Shown here one piece after another: positions 21,095-31,795 of a DNA stretch of 64,000 nt. This stretch comes from Capra hircus (taxonomy: Eukaryota > Chordata > Mammalia > Artiodactyla > Bovidae): the NCBI RefSeq assembly GCF_001704415.2, contig NC_030820.1:44250036-44314035 (forward strand), read 5' to 3'. The number at the start of each line of letters is the position of its first letter. Within the stretch, counting starts at the first letter, position 1. A program made the position numbers and the translations under genes. The notes under the pieces were generated by a model. It made no database searches, was not told the origin of the DNA, and was given only the letters and a program-made list of their open reading frames with translations.

Positions 21095-22556
21095 ATGGCC
21101 CTTAGGAAGCATTACTGTGAACAAAGCTAGTGGAGGTGACAGAATTCCAGCTGAGCTGCTTAAAATCCTAAAAGACGATACTCTTAAAGTGCTGCACTCA
21201 ATATGCCAGCAAATTTGGAAAATTCAGGAGCGGCCCCAGGGCTGGAAAAGTTCAGTTTTCATTCCAGTTCCAAAGAAGGGTAATGTCAGAGAATGTTTAA
21301 ACTACCGTATGATTGTGCTCATTTCACATGCTAGCAAGATTATGCTCAAAATCCTTCAAGCTAGGCTTCAGCAGTACATGAACTGAGAACTTCCAGAGGT
21401 ATAAGCTGGATTTTGAAAAGGCAGAGGGACCAGAGATTAAACTACCAGCATTCACCGGATCATGGAGAAAGCAAAGGAGTTCCAGAAAAACATCTACTTC
21501 TGCTCATTGAATATGCGAAAGCCTTTGACTATGTGGATCACAACAAGCTTGAAAATTCTTAAAGAGATTGGATTACCAAACCATTTCACTTGTCTCCTGA
21601 GAAACCTATATGCGGGTCAAGAAGCAACAGTTAGAACCAGAAACGGAAAAACTGACTGGCTTAAAGTTGGAAAAGGGGTACAACAAGGCTTTATATTGTC
21701 ATCCTGCATGTTTAACTTACATGCAGAGTACATCATGTGAAATGCCAGGCTGGTGAATCACAAGCTAGAAACAAGATTGCTGGGAGAAATATCAACAACC
21801 TCAGATATGCAGATGATACCACTCTAATGGCACAAAGTGGAAATAAATTAAAAGAGACTTTTGATGAGGGTGAAAGAGAAGAGTGAAAAGACTGGCTTGA
21901 AACTCAACATTCAGGAAACTAAGATCACAGAAAGCCAGTCCCATCACTTCATGGTGAATGGAAGGGGGAAAAGTGGAAGCACTGACAGATTTTATTTTCT
22001 TGGGCTCCAAAATCACTGCAGCCATGAAATTAAAAGACACTTGCTCCTTGGAAGGAAGACTATGACAAACTTAGTGTATTAAAAAGCAGAGACATCACCT
22101 TGCTGACAAAGGTCTGTATAGTCACAGCTATGGCTTTTCCAGCAGTCAGGTACAGATGTGAGAGTTGGACCATAAAGAAGACTGAGTGCTGAATAACTGT
22201 TGCTTTCAAATTGTGGTGCTAGAGAAGACTCTTGAGAGTATCTTGGACTGCAAAGAGATTAAACTACTCAATCCTAAAGGAAATCAACTTGGAATATTCA
22301 TTGGAAGAAGTGATGCTGAAGCTGAAGTTCCAATATTTTGGACACCTGATGTGAAGAGCCAACTTATTGGAAAAGACCCTGATGCTGGGAAGGATTGAGG
22401 ACAGGAGGAGAAGGGGGTGGCAGGGAATGGCATCACTGACTCAGTGAACATGAATTTAAACAAACTCCAGGAGACAGTGAAGGACAGAGAAGCCTGGCAT
22501 GCTGCAGTCCATGGGATCACAAAGAGTTGGACACAACTCAGCTACTAAACAACAAC
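21095..22556 (+). mobile_element. BovB LINE, older degraded copy
   Basis: About 1.46 kb of BovB from mid-ORF2 (the GGAAGCATTACTGTGAACAA phrase, decoding as NKASGGDRIPAELLK) to the 3' tail. The YADD box survives at 21806-21817, but the reading frame is broken repeatedly: frames end at 21386, 21740 and 22082, and about 15 bases are missing before ATGAAATTAAAAGACACTTG. It lacks the 4-bp insertion seen in the 3.5-kb and 6.8-kb copies, so it belongs to a different lineage. TATGTAT at both edges is a possible weak target-site duplication. Confidence 0.94.
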
Positions 22557-23393
22557 ATATATGTATTTGTAGGTGAATTTAGTCATTTTAAAGATTTCAG
22601 CAAAATACATTGATGTTGATTCTCCAACATCATGTGTTCTGAAAAATAACTCTATTATGTCAACAAAACTACAGTATCAAAAGATATCATTTTAGCAAAT
22701 ATGGGACTGATGATATAAGTCTTTTGTAGGTTAAAAATCATGTCATTCATAGTAGCTTAACTGAAGAATCTTCAAATTCAACAGCTATTTCAGTCCTTTG
22801 GGGTTAAGGATTCCCTTTAATCAATATTTCATTTTCTCTATAGAATCTTTTTTTAAGAAGTAGAACAAAGAACCAGTTTCTCTGATTAATGGTATCAGGT
22901 ATAAAATTTTCAATTACTTGAGAACTTGGAAAGGGCACAGAGGAACCTTGGCCTTTTGGTGCTTTCCCTGGAAGCTGTGGAAAGAGAAGTCAGACCTCAC
23001 TGACAGTATGCTAAGTTAGGATTTTCATAAAATTTTTTCTATTTTGAAAGCCCATAATATGTATTAATAACATCTTGCTTATGTTGAATTCTCAAAAAGA
23101 TACCATAAAAAAATCTATGCCCATTCACCCCATTTAGATCTCTGCTAAACAGTCCTCCTCTCCTTTGTTCCCTAAGGGCCAAAGTCACAGCATCTCAAGG
23201 ATCTGGGCAAATAAATTCTTTTTTCCCCTCAATATCTTCTTGACTACATGAAAGAGAAAAATCGGTGTTAATGAAAGACAAAGAAAAATCTTATTTTCTA
23301 AGTGATCTGTCACGTCAAATGAAGTACTTCTAAAAAAATAAAGGCTCTTTAAAAACAAATAGATTTTCTGCAGTTCTCAAGAATAAAAAATAT

Positions 23394-23426
23394 TACATAT
23401 GCGTACATATGCACATATGCGTACAC
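23394..23426. repeat. 33-base perfect alternating purine-pyrimidine tract
   Basis: Every base from 23394 to 23426 alternates pyrimidine and purine. Two copies of CATATGCGTAC (23396-23406 and 23414-23424) are joined by ATATGCA. Such tracts can adopt Z-DNA or cruciform-like forms. Confidence 0.85.
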
Positions 23427-23545
23427 TGCCTCCTTTTAATGGCGGCATGGCACTGTCTTCCCATGTTTTCCTTGCCAGCTAGCCAGCACTCTCTTTTGTT
23501 TTATCATTCAAGGCCTAGCCCTGATTTCTGATGTCACATGACAGT

Positions 23546-23559
23546 GTTGCTATGGAAAC
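23546..23559 (+). promoter_or_regulatory. RFX-type X-box candidate
   Basis: GTTGCTATGGAAAC differs at one base from the strong RFX site GTTGCCATGGAAAC. A CRE-like TGATGTCA lies just upstream at 23529-23536. Single-motif evidence only; no gene start is visible nearby. Confidence 0.35.
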
Positions 23560-24146
23560 AGTGGCTTTGTGTGTCCCTGAGGGAACAAAGGGTCATTTCC
23601 ATTTGAGGACTTCAGAGTAGGCTTGGTTCCCTGTTGGTAAATGATTGTGGTAACCAGCATATTAAGTGTTATCGGCAAAATTCCGTTCATAGTTTACATG
23701 TCCTCTTTCCAGCAAACCGCTCTTTCAGTCCATGTTATTACAGCAACCTTGGGACACAGGCTAGAACAGAAGTGAAGCTTTCCTGGGTTGAGAAGGACCA
23801 CCAGTCAAAAGCAAGTAGCAGAGTTTAGAATCACGGCTTTTACCTTCTCAATCCCAAGTCACAGCTGTTTTCAGGAGATTTCAGACTCTGCTGCCATTTT
23901 ATTTTAAATCTCGGCGCCCATATGACGGATCTTAAAGCGACTGAAAAGGCAGCCAGACAGCCCTCAGCTTCCCCAGCTCCTGCCTGGGACCAGCTCAGGT
24001 ACCTGGTCTACGTGCGTAGACAGCCTTAGTAAAAACTCCAGAAAAACTCGAGCTCTGTTGAAAAAAATTAAGCAGCATTATAGTGATTAAAGTTAGAGCC
24101 AGTACATCAAATCAGTATTTCCACATAACCATGTAATTGTTTACAG

Positions 24147-24197
24147 ATGTATTTATTTAGTACATTTCCTTTACTAATGTATTTATTTAGTACATTT
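24147..24197. repeat. 30-bp tandem duplication (1.7 copies)
   Basis: The 21-base phrase starting ATGTATTTATTTAGTACATT at 24147 recurs exactly at 24177. Confidence 0.9.
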
Positions 24198-24227
24198 TAG
24201 TCTTAAAATATTTTAGCTTTTTTCTTA

Positions 24228-25470
24228 CATACAACATTCACGTTGTAAAATATACAGATTATAAGTGTATGGTTTGTTACATTTTTTTTAAGAAATGAGC
24301 ATATGCAGATAACCACCACCCCGGTCAAGTTATAGAACTCTACCAACACCCAGAACTTTCAAATCATAGCCTTTCTGGAGGTGACCATTGTTCTCACAAC
24401 TGCCATTACAAATTTATTTTACCAGCTTTGTATTTCATTTAATTCGAATCATACATACTTGTGATGGGTGTGCATACATAGCTTGTTCTTTTTCATAGCT
24501 TTAGGAATTTCATTGTATCAGTGTAACTCAAATTATTTATCATTATGTTGTTAAAGGATTGGTGCTGTTTCCTTTTGGGGGCTATTGTGAGTAAAGCTAC
24601 TATAGACATTCTCATAAATACCTGTTTGTGGATTTCTGCACTGTTCTCTTGGATAACATTGTTAAACTCGCTTACCTATCCTCATAGTTTATCTGCATAA
24701 TCTAGTGACTCTGTCCACACAGTCATGCTGTCTATGCAGAATGACAGTTTTCTTTTCCAAATCTCAGGATCTTTATTTATTTTACTTGCTTGTCGTATTG
24801 CACTGGACCAGAGCTCCAGTTTACTACTGAATAGAAAGTGTTAAACTGAACTCTCAGTCAAAAGTATAAAGTTCTCAAAATGCTTCTTTTTTTTCTCAAG
24901 TATAATGTTTTCTGGGGGTTTTGGTAGACATCCTTTATTATATAGGGGATTGCCCTTCTAGTGTGCTAAGAGTTTTATTATGAATGTGTACTGAAAATAT
25001 AGACGGCTTATTCTGCATCTTTTGAGAATCTCTTGTGATTTTTCTACTTTGATATGGTAAGTCACATTGTTTCAATTTTCAGTTTTAAATCGAACATACA
25101 TCCATAGAATAAAGCCAGCATGGTTGTGGTGTATTACCCTTTTCATACTTCATTGGTTTGGTTTGTTATTACTTGTCCAGCATTTTTGTGCCTCTGTTTA
25201 TGAGAGTGATTTGCTTCTGATTTTCCTATCTTATAGTGCCCTTGCTACATGTTGACTTTAAAGTTATGCTGGCCTCAGAGAAAGAGGCTGGAAATGCTCA
25301 CATTTTACTGTTTTCTGGTTGACTTTGTGTGAGTTCTTCCTTAAGTATTTTTAGTGATTTAATGGTGCAGTTCTTTGAGACTTGAATTTTTCTATTGAGG
25401 ATGTTTTAAATTGTAGATTCAACTCCACTGAGAAATAGAATTATAAAGATAGCTGTTTCTTCTTGTTTTT
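24228..25470 (-). mobile_element. Ancient L1 LINE remnant with internal deletion
   Basis: Antisense L1. The part at 24228-24655 is the 3' UTR and end of an old L1M-type element, with the ACCACCACCCCGGTCAAGTT and GTGACCATTGTTCTCACAAC phrases and CTATTGTGAGTAAAGCTAC. From about 24655 it jumps to mid-ORF2 antisense: TCTGCATCTTTTGAGAATC, CAGCATGGTTGTGGTGTATT and TATGCTGGCCTCAGAGAAAG. The intervening ORF2 3' portion is missing, so the element is internally deleted or composite. No open reading frame of note. Confidence 0.82.
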
Positions 25471-25572
25471 GTTCTGGAAAATTGTTTTTTAAAAATGTCT
25501 TCATGCCTCTTCAATTTCAAAATTATTTGCAAAGCCTAGTTCATACTAACCTGTGTTTCTCTTTCCCCAGAA

Positions 25573-25830
25573 CTGTGACTATGTTACCTTACGTGGGAAA
25601 AGGAAGTTTCTCAATGTTTCTCGATGATGTTAAGGACCTTGAGACGGAGAGGTTATTCTGGATCATGTGGGTGAACCCAGCGTTGGCACAGCAGCCTTTT
25701 AAGTGGGAGAGGGAGGCAGGAGGGTTTGAGTTAGAGGAGAAGCAGAGCAGATACACCTGTGGGACAGTGCCTGTAGAGGCTGGAACAGGCCAGGACACAG
25801 ACACCCCAAGAGTCTCCAGGTGGAGCACAT
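25573..25830 (+). mobile_element. MaLR-type LTR fragment
   Basis: Follows the sense layout of an MLT1-like repeat: GTGACTATGTTACCTTACG, TTAAGGACCTTGAGACGGAG, ATTCTGGATCATGTGGGTG, then GTGGGAGAGGGAGGCAGGAG. The 162-codon frame that spans it (25482-25970) is therefore not a gene. Confidence 0.6.
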
Positions 25831-26051
25831 GCAGCCCCTACCCCTTTCACTCCTTAAGACCCCCTGCACCTTCAGATGTCAGATCCATGCTTTCACCACC
25901 TGGTATGTGGCAACTCATTGCATCAGCAACAGGGAATAATATAACCTGCCCTTATTTCGCATGTCTTTAGGTTCAGCAGTGATGCCTCCATCTTTTCACT
26001 CCTGATATTATGCACTTAGACTTATTCCACTTTTTTTTCAATCCGTTTTGC

Positions 26052-26346
26052 AGTTTTGTCTCTGCTGCTGCTTCTAAGTCGCTTTAGTCGTGTCTGACTC
26101 TGCGACCCCATAGACGGCAGCCCACCAGACTCCTCCGTCCCTGGGATTCTCCAGGCAAGAACACTGGAGTGGGTTGCCATTTCCTTCTCCAATGTATGAA
26201 AGTGAAAAGTGAAAGAGAAGTCGCTCAGTCGTGTCCCACTCTTAGCGACCCCATGTACTGCAGCCCACCAGGCTCCTCCGTCCATGGGATTTTCCATGCA
26301 AGAGTACTGGAGTGGGGTGCCATTGCCTTCTCCGAGTTTTGTCTCT
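26052..26346 (-). mobile_element. BOV-A2 dimeric SINE with target-site duplication
   Basis: The body 26064-26334 holds two Bov-A monomers in reverse orientation. They are joined by the GAAAGTGAAAAGTGAAAG linker, with a GCTGCTGCT tail at the left. The insertion is flanked by a perfect 12-bp duplication, AGTTTTGTCTCT, at 26052-26063 and 26335-26346. Low divergence implies a fairly recent ruminant insertion. Confidence 0.96.
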
Positions 26347-27520
26347 TGTTGGTTAATTCAAAGAACTACATGTGGCATTTACCGATTTCCTCTACTACCT
26401 CCTTTTCATTTCCTTGATAACTTCTCTCATCTTGAGTAACTCCTTCCCTCTATCTCGTCTTAGATGGGTTTTGTGTTTCTGTTTTCTAAAGTAGCTTACT
26501 TCGATCTTTAATTTCCAGCCCATTTGTACATCTGAAGAAGCATCCCAGAAAAGTCCTCAAAGTGTAAGAACTCCTGGTACCCCTGGTACACAGCAGCCTT
26601 AAACAGGAGAGAACCTGAATGCCGACCAGTGGCCTTGCAGATTAAAGAGCTTGACTTTTGTCCTGAGAGACAGTGGGAAGGGTAGGTGAGGGGTTGGCAG
26701 GTTTCCAGCATGTAGATGACATCATCAGTAGGTGCATTTGAATATCCCTCTTGTTGGCACAGGGTGGGGCTGCCTTGGGGGGGCCAGAGCAGCCTGGGTG
26801 AGTCAGAGCAGAGGAGACCGCTCTCAGCAGCCTGGGGCCTGGCACACAGCAGAGGGCTTGACGAGGAGGGACGGGTGCCCGCTGCACTGTTGGTGTTGCG
26901 GGAGGACCTGTGCTTTAGCGTGGCCAGTCTGGGGCGACCTGAGGCCGAGTCACCTGTCGACCCACCTTGCGTTTCCCCTGCCTCCGGGTCACCACACACC
27001 CTTGACAGAGCTCCTCTTGGAACCTTCTCCTGGGTGACAGGATGGCTCTCTTGGCCTCTGCTTCCCTGGCGTGTCCCTCTCTATCTTTCCAGCGGCTTCT
27101 TCTCACCTTGACCTCCAGTCCTGACTTTTCAGAAGTTGATTCTGCACCTTCTCTGTGTCTTTGTCTCCACTCCCTCCCTGAATGTATCCACCTCCATCAC
27201 CTTAAGTTTCCTGCTCATTCTAGTGACTTGTAAATATGTGTGTCTGGTCCCGCTGACTTCCTTCAGCTCCAGATTCTCACATTCCCCTACCCGCGACATA
27301 CCATCTCCAAATGGTTAAACTAAAATGTCCTGAGATCATTGCCTGCCTTGGGTAGAAGGGGAGACCACCTCTCAGCCCCGTGTCTACCTCGTCTGTTTCT
27401 TTCACATTTTTAGCTCCTTAAGTCAGATCATCATCTCTCGAGTTACTTAAACCAAACCTGTGTTCACTTTCTCCTTTCTTGAGAAGGAAAAGGAAAAAAG
27501 CAAAGAAAAAAACTTCTCGC
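26347..27520. other. Unique sequence
   Basis: No exon recognised. The frames at 26508-26999 (-) and 26716-27111 (+) are antisense to each other in GC-rich DNA, with no known domain. A quadruplex-type G cluster lies at 26762-26783, and an A-rich tract at 27484-27512. Confidence 0.5.
26762..26783 (+). other. G-quadruplex-type motif
   Basis: GGG, T, GGGG, a 7-base loop and a run of seven G satisfy the usual G3+N1-7 pattern, with the last run supplying two tracts. Confidence 0.5.
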
Positions 27521-27524
27521 TGAG

Positions 27525-27960
27525 GTCTGGTGAACCTTGTAAGACCTGGTCGTTCCCACTCCCATCTCATAGGCCACGTCCTGCAGCCCAGGGTCTATGC
27601 GATCAGCTCCAGACTCTCAGGCCCACTCTGCTCCCAGGCGAGGCCCCCTGCCTCTCTCCAGCCTTGGGCTGTGACGTGCACTCCCTCTGCCTGGGAGACT
27701 CCCCTCTCATCCTCCTCGTGGACGGCATCTTCCAGAAAGGCCCTCCCTGGCCCTTGTTTCCAGAATCCTCCCTGCCCTGCCTTGTGCACCTTGGGACAAA
27801 GCCACTTTCTCCCAGACCATCCCTGCAGGGTCCTGCGCCCTCTGTGGGGGTGAGACCTCCTTGGGGGCAGGGACCACACCCTTTGTCCTCACCCAGAATA
27901 GGATGGGATGAGGGCACCTGGGAGGGGTGTTCAGAGATAAGAGTGGTTCTTGCTGGGTTA
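27525..27960 (+). mobile_element. Ancient L2 LINE fragment
   Basis: The order of phrases fits the L2 3' region: GCACTCCCTCTGCCTGGGAG, CAGAAAGGCCCTCCCTGGCC, then GAGACCTCCTTGGGGGCAGG. Diverged and non-coding. The overlapping 210-codon frame (27460-28092) is a by-product. Confidence 0.65.
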
Positions 27961-29847
27961 TGGGATGCAGACATTTTTGTTTCCTCATTATACTTTATAC
28001 AGAAACCTGTACCTGTGTTCATCACATATTACCTTTATAATCAGGAAAAGAAAACCAACAATAAAAAAGACACCCAGAAGATGCACTTCTGATGTGGACT
28101 GTTGTCAGGAGAAGCTCGAAACTGAGCAACAGTGCTTAAAGGGCTCACCAGCGCCTGACTGGAGAGCCGCAGCCATCCTGCTTCCTCCGTACCCAAGCAC
28201 CGAGTTTAGTCCGTGTGGCTCTGGGTTCTTAGTGAGAGCATCAGAGGATCGGCCCGCAGACCGCACAGGGTCGACGTGAAGGGAGGACCCACACTTCTGG
28301 CTTTTAATCTTGGGTCTCAGTCAGCATTTTCATTTCTGATACTTGATCCTTTTTTTCTCTCTCATCTTTCCTTGATTTTCAGAAAGGGTTGTGGGTTTTT
28401 TATTTTAGCATCTATCACAGGAGACTTAATGGGGTAAAGGGCATCTGATGTAAAGGGGTTGAATGGAGTTGTGTTTCTGTCCGTGGGGTGTAAGGTTTTT
28501 CTTGAGCAAACTCCCCACTGATGTCCTCAAATAGCAGAGGGTAAGTGTGGTTGAGCATGTCTTCAGTCCAAACACATTCGTTCGGTGGATGCATGTGAGT
28601 CTCTGCTGCGCTGTTGGTTTGTTTCCGAGCAATCGGCAGTTCCTCACATGCCGGGGTGAAGCATGTCTCCGAGCTGAAGAAGCCTGACCATCCACCACCA
28701 GGAGTTACTGCACATGGACTCAGGGTGAATGGTTGGATGGTCTCATTTCACAGAAAGGAAGTGGGACCCCAGAGGTGAGCTCCTGGACCCCCAAGCCCAC
28801 AGCCCCTCCTCCTTCCTTCCTACCTCCCTCCATCCCCGACCCTCTCCCTCAGGCTTCAGCTCCTAAAGAAAGGAGGAAAGAAAGAAAAACAAACCAAACC
28901 AGTGTGATGACCCCCTGTGAGCCCAGCACACCTGGCTTCAGCACTGCCCTGCAGATAAGGCCTGTTCACTTTCCCCTGTGCAGAGGAAACACAGCTGCCC
29001 CCAAAGACAGGAAATCTCCTCCCCTGCTCCGCTGGTTGCCTGTTGGGGACTCTGCCAGGCTGTATTAAGAACACCCCTCCTGCAGTCCGTCCGTTCACCG
29101 CTTCCTCAACCTGGAAAACCCGCATGGCCCAAAAACATGGGTATCGCTTCACCCACAGCCTTCTTATAGTTTGAAAACGTGCATTTACAGGGCAATACCC
29201 TAATAAATCCCAGAGTTAATACTTAGAATGTGTATTTTACTTAGCAAAACAGAGCAAGATGGTGATAATCCAATCAAGGCCAGAGAGAACAATCCAGTTC
29301 GGCCATATGTGCACCAGTTGAAACCCACCATTTCTCTGATGTTCACGCACTTCTGACAGGAAAGAAGACAGTTCACACTGCGCACAGTCACTGGAAGAAG
29401 TCTAGACGGAGTGGTGCTGAGGAAGGAGCACGAGGGCTGCGGGAAACACGGCCCCCTGGACCGGCCAGCCACCTGATTTGCTGTCTGTGTGGCAGAGGAC
29501 AGAGCACAGCACCGGTGTCACTCCTTGCCCATCGGTGTGGCCCCCTTTCCAGTGTTAACAGCAGTGGGGGCACTAGTGCTTGTCCATTGTGCTATCATCC
29601 ACACTTTGCGACATGAGTCTTGAAAAGTCCGAGCTTTGAAGCCGATTATTTCACGAGGCAGAAGACTCACCACGTGGCCTTGTATTACTGCCTCTTCCGT
29701 GGTAGGCATGCTCCTCGGGGCAGTCCAGTCCCTAGCAAGAACACGGACATTCAGGTTGACAGGAAAGGTTAGCCTCTCCCCTGTGTACGCACAAGCTGTA
29801 ATGGCAGGCTTGGTGAGAAAAGTGTTAAGGGGTGGAGGCACCAGAGA
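27961..29847. other. Unique sequence
   Basis: No exon recognised. A pyrimidine-rich stretch (28795-28850) is followed by a purine-rich one (28864-28890). The minus-strand frame 29518-29865 (115 codons) matches nothing I know. Confidence 0.5.
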
Positions 29848-30000
29848 CGCTGTAACCTGAGGCAAGTCACTTCTCCAAGCTTTAATTTACTCACATGAAA
29901 ATGAGGGTAATGATACCTGTCCTGACATCGTCATTGTTATAAGACCAAATGAGATGTTTTGTGTGAAAGCACTTTGAAAATTCTAAATCACAACTGACTG
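29848..30000 (+). mobile_element. MIR SINE fragment
   Basis: Sense MIR order: GTAACCTGAGGCAAGTCACTT, TTTACTCACATGAAAATGAG, GGTAATGATACCTGTCC, then GTGTGAAAGCACTTTGAAAA. Confidence 0.75.
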
Positions 30001-31264
30001 TAAGATAACTGTTTAATTCCGCTGCAGTGATTTCCATTCATGGAATTTGGTGCAGAAAATAACTTTTCCAAAAGAAATCAATCAAGAAAGAATTAGTACT
30101 TGCAGTCTACTCATGTGGTGTTTGTATTCTGTTCCCAGTAGAAGTTACTTGAAAATTATTTATATAAAGTTTGCTTGCATTATATTCCTAGAAACAATAT
30201 TTGGGTTTCAGAACAACAGAGGTCTGCTCTGGCTGTGACATGATAACCATGTTTCCAGGAAAGCTTATACTGTTAAAGATTCTTTTATAAACTGTTGTTT
30301 CAGTGGGGTATAGAGGGTAGCTTGTATCAGGCTTCTGATTGCAAAGTTGCTTTTGTCAGAGGACATCTGGTCATCTGAGGTTTCGGTCACTGTGGATGTG
30401 TAATTTCAATCCAAGCATCATCAAGCAAATCCCACATTCGATGACACTGGTGCCTTATTCGTGCCTTTCTTTTATTCTCAGCACCTGTGAGATCACTTGC
30501 GTGGTTCTTCTTACGCGTCTTAAGTAATCATGTCATTCATCGTTATGAGGCTCAAAGCACAGGGCCATCGCCCAGACCATGAAAATTATTGACAACAAAT
30601 TTCTGTCTTCTAATGCAAGTTCTGATCCAAGAATAATGCACCTCTTTTTATTTCCAATTAAAATAATAAAAGCTCTTGCTATAGAAATGAGGTCGGTCGT
30701 GTACTTTTATTACACGTTTTTAAATAAACTTAGACTTGGGGGTATTCATCGACTTCTGGCTATGGAAGGCACGAGAAGCCTAAGTGCCCGGCAGCTGCTG
30801 GGGTCTCGCCCTTCCTCTCCGAATGCCCAGCTCCGATGTGAGAGGAGTCCCTGGCTCTGTGCACAGTCTCTCAGCTCCCAGAGAGCGCAACTCAAACACG
30901 GGCCCCGTGCTGTCTGTGCCCTCCCCGTCGTGGCCTTCAGTGCCCTACTCCTGAGTGAGCTTCCCCTTTTCCGGCTGAAGGCTCTGTCTGCTTGATGAGG
31001 GGAGTGGGGGCAAGTGGAGGGTGTCCCTTTCTCACTCCTCCTGGCCTAACCCACGGGCCTCGGCCCCCCGCTCTGTCTACACTTCCAGCCCTGCTCCCCC
31101 CTTTGCTTGGCCTCTGCCAGCTCTCCTCCTTTCCCGGGGTCATCATCACCACACCTTTCTGAGTCCTTGTGTCGTCGAGAAGCCATCTCAGTCCCTGGAG
31201 ATACCCCCTCCTCTGTCCTCATCAAAGCCCCCGGTGGCCATGTTGCTCGTGTCTCAACTCAGCA
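30001..31264. other. Unique sequence
   Basis: No exon or repeat recognised. The plus-strand frame 30579-30995 (138 codons) has no known domain. Confidence 0.5.
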
Positions 31265-31565
31265 GCTCAGACCGAGGAGTGGCAGCAGTGGACAGTGTTT
31301 GTGTCCCCCACCCCACCCCCTCATACGTGGAAACCTAGCCCCCGCGATGGGATCAGCCACCGTATATGAGGGATGCCAGGGGGCTCCCTCACACCCGTCC
31401 TCCTGTGAGGACACTGTTTGTGAACCAGGAAGTGGGGTCTCACGGGATGCCAGACCTCCTGATGCTCTGGTCTTGGATTCAGCCTCCAGGACTGCGAGCA
31501 GCGAATGTTTGTGAGCCTCACCATCCACGCTGCTTTGTAATAGCCACGCCCCCCACCGCCATGGA
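31265..31565 (+). mobile_element. MaLR-type LTR fragment
   Basis: Sense MLT1-like layout: CATACGTGGAAACCTAGCCC, CCTGTGAGGACACTG, GTCTTGGATTCAGCCTCCAG, then GCTGCTTTGTAATAGCCACG near the 3' end. Diverged. Confidence 0.55.
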
Positions 31566-31589
31566 CTTGGGCAGCAGGTGCTGGGGGGA

Positions 31590-31795
31590 GACCTCCTGGC
31601 TCTGGCTCCCAGCTCAGCCACATGACCTTGAAAATCCCTTCATTCCTCGGTGCCTGAGTCTTCCTCTTTAAACTGGGCTTAGTTAGAATGCCTCCCTCAT
31701 AGACTCATGCTGAGGATTAAGGAGATAACCAAAATCTGTGAATAGAACTTCTCACGGACTATGCACTCAGTAAACGTCAGCTCTCATCATCATTG
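31590..31795 (+). mobile_element. MIR SINE
   Basis: Good sense match to MIR order: CTCCCAGCTCAGCCACATGA, TGCCTGAGTCTTCCTCTTTA, CCTCATAGACTCATGCTGAG, GATTAAGGAGATAA, then GCACTCAGTAAACGTCAGCT. Confidence 0.82.

Larger units (their letters stand above)
22557..24146. other. Unique AT-rich sequence with two notable motifs
   Basis: No exon recognised. It includes a 33-base alternating purine-pyrimidine run (23394-23426) and an RFX-like X-box (23546-23559). Confidence 0.5.

Noticed and set aside
25482..25970. A 162-codon open frame preceded by a splice-acceptor-like TTTCCCCAG
   Set aside because: Most of it overlaps a MaLR-type LTR fragment, and the product resembles no protein I know.
27460..28092. 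A 210-codon open frame
   Set aside because: It is made largely of L2-derived sequence and overlaps several long antisense frames.
29518..29865. A 115-codon minus-strand frame of ordinary amino-acid composition, considered as an exon or processed pseudogene
   Set aside because: I cannot match it to any protein family. Its upstream end reaches the edge of a MIR, and many frames of this length occur by chance in the window.
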